Shown here in pieces: positions 8,651 to 15,019 of a stretch of 15,019 bases of DNA. The notes under the pieces were generated by a model. It searched no databases, was not told where the DNA came from, and was given only the letters and a program-made list of their open reading frames with translations. The translations under genes were made by a program, and so were the position numbers. Positions within the stretch are counted from its first letter, which is position 1. Every line of letters starts with the position of its first letter. Source of the stretch: Jimgerdemannia flammicorona (Eukaryota; Mucoromycota; Endogonomycetes; Endogonales; Endogonaceae); the NCBI GenBank assembly GCA_003990745.1, contig RBNI01003883.1, positions 1 to 15,019 on the forward strand. Direction: 5' to 3'.

Positions 8651-9115
8651 TATAATGGTTCTAGTTTCTTTAAGAGGAAGTGGCTAAATCTGGAAGTTCT
8701 AGTTGGCCTAAAGTAACTTAAAGAGATACTTAAAGGTTCAAGTATTCTTGAAGGATTTCTGGGAGAAAATATTCTGAGCTTTATTCAGGCAGAGAACAAG
8801 GATATTTATATATTATCTGAAAGAAAGATCCAGAAAGATCTCTGGAAAGAAAGAGAAATGCCAAGAAATAGGTTCTCAGCAAAGCTGACTAATACTATTC
8901 TACAATGTTCTAAAAGGTTCCATAACTAGTTAAGATAAGATACTTAGCACTAAGGAAAGACAAGAATGTTCTAGTGGTGTCTGGGCACCAAGAGAAGATT
9001 TCTAAATAAGTAGAAGGTAATGAAACATAGTAGAATGTTTAAGAAATAACAAGAAAAGACTAACTAAAAGATGCAGAAATGTATTAAGACTAAATATGAC
9101 TGTAAAATTGTTATA
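8651..9115 (-). repeat. 5' LTR of the complete family 1 element
   Basis: 465 bases, TATAATGG ... TTGTTATA on the plus strand, matching the LTR at 3036-3499. On the minus strand a TATA-like box (8803-8812) is followed by AATAAA (8780-8785), a compact promoter and polyadenylation layout. The target duplication CTGAG follows at 9116. Confidence 0.9.
8780..8812 (-). promoter_or_regulatory. LTR TATA-like box and polyadenylation signal
   Basis: On the minus strand TATATAAATA (8812-8803) is followed about 20 bases later by AATAAA (8785-8780). The same pair occurs in the solo LTR at 11175-11207 and is conserved in the other copies, which supports transcription start and 3' processing in this stretch. 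Activity is inferred only. Confidence 0.5.
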
Positions 9116-9456
9116 CTGAGCTTTATTCAAGTAGAGAACAAGGATATTTATACATGATCTGAAAGAAACATCTGGAAGGATCTTAGAAAAAAAGATAAAT
9201 ACCAAGAAATAGGTTCTTGGTAAAGCTGATTAATATAATTCTACAATATTCCAAAAGGTTCTATAACTAGCTAAGACAAGATACTTGGTACCAAGGAAAG
9301 ACAAGAATGTTCTAGTAGTGTCTGGATACTGAGAGAAGGTTTCTAAGCAAGTAGAAGATGGCAGAATATAGCAGAATGTTTAAGAAATAATAAAAAAAGA
9401 CTAACTAAAAGATGCAAAAATATACTAAGACTAAATATAACTATGAAATTGTTATA
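9116..9456 (-). repeat. Older family 1 5' LTR, right fragment
   Basis: It starts CTGAGCTTTATTC, which is LTR position 124, and runs to TTGTTATA at the LTR edge. With 2908-3035 it rebuilds one 464-bp LTR interrupted by the complete element. CTGAG at 9116-9120 is the right copy of the target duplication. The outer flank CTAAA (9457-9461) may be one half of the older element's own duplication; the partner is not in the window. Confidence 0.88.
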
Positions 9457-9500
9457 CTAAACTTATCTTCTGAAATAACTCTTATTGGATACTGCTAGAA
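9457..9500. other. Spacer, target of several insertions
   Basis: AT-rich sequence between the older LTR and retroposon B. It joins 10770-10867 and 11342 onward once the insertions are mentally removed. It may be the 3' part of the 5' LTR or leader of the family 2 element; this is unproven. Confidence 0.35.
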
Positions 9501-9515
9501 AATAATGATCTCTGG
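9501..9515. repeat. Target site duplication of retroposon B, left
   Basis: AATAATGATCTCTGG is repeated perfectly at 10755-10769, directly after the poly(A). A 15-bp duplication with an A-rich start is typical of target-primed reverse transcription, as used by LINEs and their passengers. Confidence 0.92.
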
Positions 9516-9602
9516 GCAGGGAGGAGGACCCAGATCAGTTGGGATATCTTGATGATTCCAGTGGGCAGGGGGGGTCTAGGCCTTGTGGATTTCCCCAAGC
9601 AG

Positions 9603-10388
9603 TTACACTGTTTGAGAGTCTGGTGACTGAAGAGAGCTACTGAACTGCAGGGTGGGGGTTGGGTGCCTCTGTTGCAGAAGGTGTGAGAGATGCGGTCCTC
9701 CCCTCAGGGGTCCTCTGGAGATCTGCTCTCTATAGTGGGGCTGAATAGTATTTGGCGGCTGCAATTCAAGGGCTTCTGGTAGGGAGTGGTAGAAGGAGCA
9801 CACAGAATTGGCCTGCGTTGGCAGGGCAATGAGGGGGAGGGGCTGTGGGGGCCCAGTATATGGAGTTGGGATAGGCTGCTCCTGGGGGGTGCCCCACTTG
9901 AAACATTTGATATTGGGGATAGAGTGGAGTGCCAGTGGCATCTTGGCCTGAATCTTTGGCCGAGTGGTTGGCAGATAGCAGAAATTGGCGAGGAGTGGGA
10001 CTGGGCAGGTATCTGGTCTTAGAGTGCTGAGGTGCGATGGTGGCTTTCTCCGAAATACTGGATGGTTTGGTGGCAGATGCTACGGAGGAATGTCATGTTG
10101 AATTTCTGAACTAGACATCTGGTGGACAGTGGCTGCTTTGAGTGTGAGGAGTGTTGCAATGTGGGGCAGGCTGGGGGTTTGGTGCAGATGCCAGAACATT
10201 GGCTAGGAGAGTATGAGGTATTGGGGGACTTTTGGGTAGTAATCGGGAATAGACTGGGTGTGGGGCAGAGGCTGGTTGGTGTGGGGGGCTGCTGGGATGA
10301 TTTGAAATCTTGGCTGGTAGGGGGAGTGGGTGATAGTTGGCTTACTGTAGGTTGGGTATTGGCAGTATAGGTAGGACTGGCAGGTCAT
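9603..10388 (-). other. P/Q-rich frame antisense to retroposon B, shared with copy A
   Basis: One minus-strand frame is open from 10388 to 9603 except for TAG at about 10200 and another near 10090. Copy A keeps a similar frame on its plus strand (about 312-821), and at both B stops copy A has CAG. Shared stretches include YPKVPQ, EIQH and RKP..HLST. The overlapping sense frame (9786-10370 plus) is W/G-rich; over one 77-residue stretch I count about 60% identity to copy A, and it ends at the same TAG. Because TGG and CCA are complements, one real frame would preserve the other. Neither resembles a known family. I cannot say which, if any, encoded a protein. Confidence 0.35.
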
Positions 10389-10604
10389 TGGCTCTTTGTA
10401 TTTGAGGAAGGGAGGTGGATGGGACTACAGGAGAAGGTGGTAAGGTGGGAGGAGCTGTTGAGGGATCTGTTGACTGGATGGTGGGTTGGTTGGGGCCCTC
10501 TGGGAGGGAGGCAGCGAGGGTTGGTGACTAGGATATGTGAACAAAGTGGCAGGAGGGTGAGGATTGTGTTGAACAGAGTGGAATTTCATCAGGAAGGGGT
10601 AGAA

Positions 10605-10627
10605 GGGGGGAGCCCCCCTAGGGGGAT
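10605..10627 (+). other. G/C-run palindromic motif near the retroposon 3' end
   Basis: A run of six G, then AG, six C, TA and five G sits about 75 bases before the poly(A). Copy A has a similar arrangement at about 82-103. It could fold as a hairpin in the RNA; a role in recognition by a reverse transcriptase is only a guess. Confidence 0.4.
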
Positions 10628-10674
10628 CAGTTAGGGGGTGGGATCACTGTATTTATATGGAATAGATGGGTGTT

Positions 10675-10680
10675 AATAAA
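10675..10680 (+). promoter_or_regulatory. Polyadenylation signal of retroposon B
   Basis: AATAAA lies 22 bases before the poly(A) start and is conserved in copy A, which argues that the template was a Pol II-type polyadenylated RNA. Confidence 0.75.
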
Positions 10681-10699
10681 GGAATGGTGTCTAAGTAAC

Positions 10700-10702
<3 letters not shown>

Positions 10703-10754
<52 letters not shown>
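10703..10754 (+). repeat. Poly(A) tail of retroposon B
   Basis: An uninterrupted run of about 52 A. Its right edge merges with the A-rich target duplication, so its exact end is uncertain by a few bases. The absence of substitutions suggests a recent insertion. Confidence 0.93.
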
Positions 10755-10758
<4 letters not shown>

Positions 10759-10769
10759 ATGATCTCTGG
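10755..10769. repeat. Target site duplication of retroposon B, right
   Basis: A perfect copy of 9501-9515 after the poly(A). Confidence 0.92.
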
Positions 10770-10872
10770 AATACTGAAAGAATTAAGTATAGTTACTATT
10801 GTTCTAAGATGAGAAATATACCAAGAAAGAGCCTTTTAACTAGAAAGATATCAGTATCAAAAGGTCTTCTGC

Positions 10873-11336
10873 TATAATAATTTTACAGTCATATTTAGTT
10901 TTAATATATTTTCACATCTTTTAGTTAGTCTTTTCCTGTCATTTCTTAAATATTCTACTATGTTCTGTCATCTTCTACTTGTTTAAAAATCTTCTCTTGG
11001 CACCTAGACACAACTAAAACATTCTTGTCTTTCCTTGGTGCCTAGTATCTTGTCTTAGCTAGTTATAGAACCTTTTAGAATATTGTAGAATAGTATTAGT
11101 CAGCTTTGCCAAAAACCTATCTCTTAGCATTTCTCTTTTTTTCTAAGATTCTTCTGGATCTTTCTTTCAGATCATATATAAATATCCTTGTTCTCTGCCT
11201 GAATAAAGCTCAGATTATTTTCTCTCAGAAATCCTTCCAGAATACTTAAACCTTTAAGTATTTCTTTGAGCTACTTTAGGCCAACTAGAACTTCCAGATT
11301 TAGTCACTTTCTTTTAAAAAAACTAGAACCATTATA
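10873..11336 (+). repeat. Solo LTR of family 1, inverted
   Basis: 464 bases, the exact length of the other intact family LTR at 3036-3499, in plus orientation and so opposite to the family 1 elements at 938-9456. It begins TATAAT and ends ATTATA, consistent with TGTAAT/ATTACA ends after transitions. It is flanked by a perfect 5-bp duplication, TCTGC, at 10868-10872 and 11337-11341. No internal element sequence adjoins it, so it is the product of LTR-LTR recombination. TATATAAATA at 11175-11184 and AATAAA at 11202-11207 are conserved. Confidence 0.9.
11175..11207 (+). promoter_or_regulatory. TATA-like box and AATAAA of the solo LTR
   Basis: TATATAAATA (11175-11184) followed by AATAAA (11202-11207), as in the other family LTRs. 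A solo LTR of this kind could drive outward transcription into the family 2 remnant; that is inference. Confidence 0.45.
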
Positions 11337-11341
11337 TCTGC

Positions 11342-12760
11342 TCTCTCTAAGACTACTGTTATTAGTACTACATATCTATTGTACTAGTAAGAAAGATATA
11401 GATATTACAAATCAGAATTCTCAATCACAATCACACAGATAATTATCTTTTATGAAATTATTATAATATTAAAAATATGAGCCAATGAATAAGATTACTT
11501 TATCCAAACAGAAGTACAGCTCTTAGTCACTATTCTCTCAACTTAAGATAAGGATAGATATTAATTTCTAAGACAGCAAGAAGTCAATAACTAAGAACTA
11601 TATTTTTTAGTAATAAGATATTACAATCATAGAAAATATTCAGACTACTGAGACTATCTATATCAGATGATTTATATCAGCTAAGATATTACCATATATA
11701 CTTAAGAAAAGAGATGACAGAGCTCGGATCTGAAGAAATTAGGTCAAGAAATCAAAGAAGAAGACTCTTATAATCTATAATCTAGAAAATTATATTATGT
11801 CTTACTATATCTCAAGACCAAACATCCAACAAAAGCTCACCAGAAAGATATGGGATATGACCTTTACAATCTCAGAGATAAATCTATTAAGTCTAAAAGA
11901 ATAATAGTACTTAAGCTATATAGCTACTTAAAGAAACTTATATCCAATTGATCTCAAGGTCTGGACTCACTAGATAAGAAATAACTATAGAAAGAGAAAC
12001 AATAGACTCTAGATATACAGGTGGAATCAAGGTTATTCTGAACAGCAGTAGTATAAAATAAACTAAATCTACAAAGAGCAAAAGATTATACAAGTAAGCT
12101 TTATAAAGGTTAAGACTTCCCAACTATAAGAAGTCTCTAAACTGACTTAAGGTATAAGACAAACTGAAGAATTTAGAAGCTCAGATAAGAAAGAAGTACA
12201 CCTCTTTCAAGTTAACTATTTCAAGAAAGATGCTTCTCAATAAGTATATTACTAACTAATTAAGCTATACAAAAACCTCACTCTAGAACCAGAAGAGCAG
12301 ACTATCTTTGAAATCTTTATACAATCTGATCCCAGAAACCTCTTCAAACTCAATGAGAATATTAAAAATCTGAATGTAGAAGAATATATATTTTCTAATA
12401 AGATGAACCCTATATTCTCTTAAGCAATAAACCAAGATTGGAATAGCCTCATTTTGTTAAAAAAAAAACCATTATAGGCTATCTTATACTCTAGCTCAAT
12501 CAGAAATATAGAGAAGTTTATAAACTAAACTTATCAAGAAATAGTAGAAGATCTCAGAAGAAAGGAAAGATCTTTCTATAACTTAGGAGAAATTACTAAT
12601 ATTAGAGAAGAATTGATATCTCAGCAATAGTAGCAATTCACAGAACTCCTTTATAAATATCAAAAATATCTTTATTATAGACTATGATAATCTGCCATAC
12701 AACTCATTATACTACTACAGTATAAATATAGAAAATATAATATCTATCTAGCAAAAGTAT
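11342..12760 (+). pseudogene. Eroded 5' part of the family 2 gypsy element (gag region)
   Basis: Expected to hold the leader, gag and protease of the element whose RT follows, but no domain is readable. All frames are cut by many stops. The best stretches are LEPEEQTIFEIFIQSDPRN followed by LNENIKNLNVEEYIFSNK (about 12280-12410). No zinc knuckle, DSG protease site or dUTPase motif was seen. No primer site or 5' LTR edge could be fixed. Calling it gag rests on position only. Confidence 0.4.
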
Positions 12761-13550
12761 TATAGAATATCCTACTATCTAAAAACATTTAAAAAGAAAT
12801 ATATTCAGAAACTCTTAGACAATAGAGTTATCTGATCCTCCACTAATCTCTGGACTAGCCCTATACTTATTATACCTAATAAAGGAGGATAGAGACTCTG
12901 TATAGACTATAGAAAGCTCAACTTAGTAATAGAAAAAGACACCTACTCTTTACTCAGAATTAATAATCTCCTAGACTAATTATAGAATACCGGATATTTC
13001 AGCAGTATGAATCTTTTTACAAGATTTTATAAGATCTCTATAGATCTCAAGAACATTTAGAAAACAACTTTCCTTGCTCTAGAAAAATTATTTAAATATC
13101 TCTAAATATCCTTTAGACTCTATAATATACTTTCAATCTTTCAGAGAATAATGAACTCAGTCTATAGCCTACTAATCTACCACTGTCTGATTATATATAT
13201 AGATAACTCCAACATCTATTCAGCAAATTTTAAAGAACATCTACATATACTATCTAGAGAATTCTTCTAGCTCATTTATAAGAACTATCTGCGACTCAAT
13301 ATTAAGAAATACTACTTTAGAAAACAGAAACTTGAATTTCTTAGATTTATAGTTTTTAAAGAAGACACTTATATAGATTAAAAAATAATCAAGAAAATTA
13401 ACAACTGGCTAAAACTCAAGACTTTAAAGAAAGCACTATCATTTAGAAAATTTATTGAGAAATTTGCTCAAATTGCTGTCCTAATTCAAATTCTTCTTAA
13501 GAAAGAAGTACTATATATAAAAATAGATGGAACTATAAGAACTAGCCTTT
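12761..13550 (+). pseudogene. Reverse transcriptase of family 2 gypsy element (broken)
   Basis: In one frame I read SPILIIPNKGG then a stop where Trp or another residue is expected, RLCIDYRKLN (about 12854-12925), YFSSMNLFTRFYKISIDL (about 12998-13050), FRLYNILSIFQRIMNSVY (about 13110-13165), then YIDN (13196-13207) where the catalytic YxDD box belongs. The second Asp has become Asn, a G-to-A change. NIKKYYFRKQKLEFLRFIV and the start of the tether follow. Stops mostly replace Gln or Trp. Residues differ clearly from the family 1 RT, so this is another gypsy lineage. Confidence 0.85.
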
Positions 13551-13599
13551 AGAGAACTTAAGTATCATATAACTATAACACTAATTCTTATATGGTCCA

Positions 13600-13990
13600 A
13601 TTTATAGAAATCATTCATCTTATATATAGATACTTCTAAAGATAGTCTTAGAGCAGTTTTAGCCTAAGAAGGATCTGACCAGCAGTATTATATGATAGCT
13701 TATATATATAAGCTGAGCTATCAACTAGCAGTAAGCCAATTATAGTGGCACTAAACTGGAATATCTTACAGTTATATGAGCAGTTACTCTATTCAAACAC
13801 TATTTTATTAGAAAAAGATTCACTCTGATAATTGACTATACTGCTCTCAAATAACTATTTAACTATAAGAAATCTACTGAAATTCTTATCTACTAGATCC
13901 TTATTCTATAGGATTACAAAATTACCATCATCTACAAAGTAGAGAAAGCTTATAATAATATTAATGTCCTTTCTTACCAGCTTTAATAAA
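13600..13990 (+). pseudogene. RNase H region of family 2 gypsy element (broken)
   Basis: LYIDTSKDSLRAVLA, then a stop and EGSDQQYY (about 13620-13705), fits the first strand and catalytic Asp of a Ty3/gypsy RNase H. It is in a different frame from the RT, so at least one indel lies between. The rest is heavily broken. Confidence 0.7.
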
Positions 13991-14099
13991 CTAGAAAAAG
14001 GGTATACTAAGGAATTATATCTTAAAGAAAGCTTCTATAACTATCAAAGTACAAGAAGATCTTATTCAACAAGAATACTAAAAAGTCCATCAGAGACAG

Positions 14100-14870
14100 A
14101 AAAACATAGAGGAGAAGATATGTATGAATAATATATCAATACTAATTCTACCTTAGAATATAAGTCTAAGATATACTTAAGAAATATAATATCTGTTAGA
14201 AGTATTAAGAAAAGAGGAAATATCAAGTACTACTATAACTAATTACACTACTAGATAATATATTTTAAAGATAGAGAGTAGATATTATTAGACCCTTGTC
14301 AGCTATATTAAGAAAAAATAAATATATCTTAGTATTTATAAAATATCTAACCAAATAATCTGAAGCTTTCTCAATAAAAATTACTGATGCCTTGATCATT
14401 ATTAGTCTCTTCCATAGTCTCATACTTAGATATAAATCCTCAGAAGAACTTATCTTTAACTGAGATATAGAATTTATCAATAATATAATTATAAGATATA
14501 CTTAAATTCAAAAGATCTATCTGAAACAGATCATATTATACTACTCTCAAATCAATAGTATAATAGAATGAATAAATCAGACTATCAAGAAAGAGCTTAT
14601 TCAGGACAATTTTACTAACTGTGACCTCTGCTTATCTGAGATCCTATGGAAAATTCAGAGCATTCCTACTATCTCTACTAAATAAAAACTATTCAAGATG
14701 ATGTTTGCTAAGAAAATTAGAACTACTGATTATGAGAACCTCAGAGATCTTCTCAAAAAGGCAGAAAAATTACATAATCAAGTCTAAGCTTAGATAATCA
14801 AGACTTAGAAAAGATAAAAAGGTACTATAATCAGAAGTAGAAGAATCAGAAGATCAAAATTGAAAATTAA
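14100..14870 (+). pseudogene. Integrase of family 2 gypsy element (broken)
   Basis: In one frame: a remnant of the zinc domain (KKYNIC, about 14180), KRKYQVLL, then the core VDIIRPLSAILRKNKYILVFIKYLTK (14278-14355) with the first Asp at 14281-14283. The second Asp position is Asn (AAC, 14458-14460), and the Glu is kept (GAA, 14566-14568) exactly 35 residues later, giving DD35E spacing. INQTIKKEL follows, then RTTDYENLRDLLKKAEKLHNQ (about 14730-14790). No GPY/F or chromodomain is readable before the presumed LTR. Confidence 0.82.
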
Positions 14871-14907
14871 ATACTAGTCTAGAGAAGTTTTATTGAAATT
14901 ATTGGGA

Positions 14908-15019
14908 TGTTAACTTAATATATCAGTATGTATCTTATATTATTTTATTAGTTTTATATCATTTATTAGTAATGTATAAAATATATGACCTATATAACTT
15001 CAATAAAAATATCTTTTTT
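14908..15019 (+). repeat. Probable start of family 2 3' LTR
   Basis: After the integrase and the short run TTGGGA, TGTTAAC could be an LTR start with its polypurine tract. A TATAAAA box (14975-14981) and AATAAA (15002-15007) lie downstream with spacing like that of the family 1 LTR. The sequence is unrelated to the family 1 LTR and runs out of the window, so no partner copy could be compared. Confidence 0.45.

Larger units (their letters stand above)
3036..9115 (-). mobile_element. Complete Ty3/gypsy chromovirus (family 1) with dUTPase, inactive
   Basis: A 6,080-bp LTR retrotransposon on the minus strand, bounded by CTGAG duplications. From its 5' side the order is: LTR (9115-8651), primer site (8648-8631), leader, Gag from 8591, zinc knuckle (~7730-7770), dUTPase (7560-7201), retropepsin (~7180-6830), RT (~6560-5938), RNase H (~5760-5250), integrase (~5175-3990), chromodomain (~3985-3828), stop 3802, polypurine tract, LTR (3499-3036). 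RT before RH before IN, the GPF motif and the C-terminal chromodomain place it among chromoviruses. Zinc knuckle through RNase H share one frame; single-base shifts near 8030 and 5170 separate them from the Gag N-part and integrase, so the original was probably one Gag-Pol frame of about 1,600 codons. Many stops and changed catalytic residues make it non-autonomous now. I found no CpG in it on reading. Confidence 0.92.
9516..10754 (+). mobile_element. Retroposon copy B, poly(A)-tailed, with target duplications
   Basis: About 1,187 bases plus a ~52-nt poly(A), flanked by perfect 15-bp target duplications and carrying AATAAA 22 bases before the tail. These are marks of target-primed reverse transcription by a LINE-type enzyme. 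No RT, endonuclease or tRNA-like head was recognised, so it is non-autonomous, a 5'-truncated LINE, or a retroposed transcript. Copy A at 1-937 shows it is a family. The sense strand is strongly G-rich, with local composition unlike the AT-rich surroundings, and it retains about ten CpGs where the neighbours have almost none. It has therefore escaped most of the mutation seen around it, most simply because it is recent. Confidence 0.85.

Noticed and set aside
9002..9205. Minus-strand 67-codon frame
   Set aside because: It spans the junction of two LTR copies and is therefore non-coding.
11938..12123. Minus-strand hydrophobic frame in the family 2 remnant
   Set aside because: Chance frame in AT-rich sequence, antisense to the element, with no motif.
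14265..14480. Minus-strand 71-codon frame
   Set aside because: Antisense to the family 2 integrase core, whose DD35E spacing is clear on the plus strand.
1..15019. CRISPR arrays, tRNA, rRNA or bacterial operons
   Set aside because: No regularly spaced repeats with unique spacers, no cloverleaf sequence and no ribosome-binding-site-led gene series were seen.

Overview
This window is a stack of nested, mutated retroelements, with no convincing host gene, tRNA, rRNA or bacterial-type gene. A eukaryote is certain. A filamentous fungus (probably Pezizomycotina) is the best guess. The signs are Ty3/gypsy elements related to fungal chromoviruses, a poly(A)-tailed retroposon, near-complete loss of CpG, and stop codons that mostly look like CAG-to-TAG or TGG-to-TAG/TGA changes. 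That pattern resembles repeat-induced point mutation (RIP) or deamination of methylated cytosine. The species cannot be named from the sequence.

Layout. (1) 1-937: a minus-strand copy (A) of a retroposon whose second copy (B) lies at 9516-10754 on the plus strand. (2) 938-3035 plus 9116-9456: an older minus-strand gypsy-family element, here family 1. Its 5' LTR is split, and its body carries only the first ~77 codons of the family gag, followed by an unrelated decayed reading frame. (3) 3036-9115: a complete 6,080-bp family 1 element on the minus strand, inserted into the older element's LTR with a 5-bp target duplication (CTGAG). (4) 9457-11341: spacer holding retroposon B (15-bp target duplication, ~52-nt poly(A)) and an inverted solo LTR of family 1 (464 bp, duplication TCTGC). 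(5) 11342-15019: a heavily eroded plus-strand gypsy element of another family (family 2), ending in the start of a probable 3' LTR.

The complete element reads, in order: 5' LTR, primer-binding site, Gag with zinc knuckle, dUTPase, retropepsin, reverse transcriptase, RNase H, integrase with GPF module, chromodomain, polypurine tract, 3' LTR. It seems once to have been a single gag-pol frame and is now broken by many stops and two frame shifts. The dUTPase between the zinc knuckle and the protease, with all five family motifs traceable, is the most striking feature. The older element is also notable: it shares the LTR, primer site, leader and Gag N-terminus but has a different, unrecognised protein region, as in a chimeric non-autonomous derivative.

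Inferred order of events: family 2 element and spacer are oldest; the older family 1 element and the solo LTR came later; the complete family 1 element then entered the older LTR. Retroposon B, with a perfect target duplication, a long pure poly(A) and about ten surviving CpGs, is probably the latest arrival.
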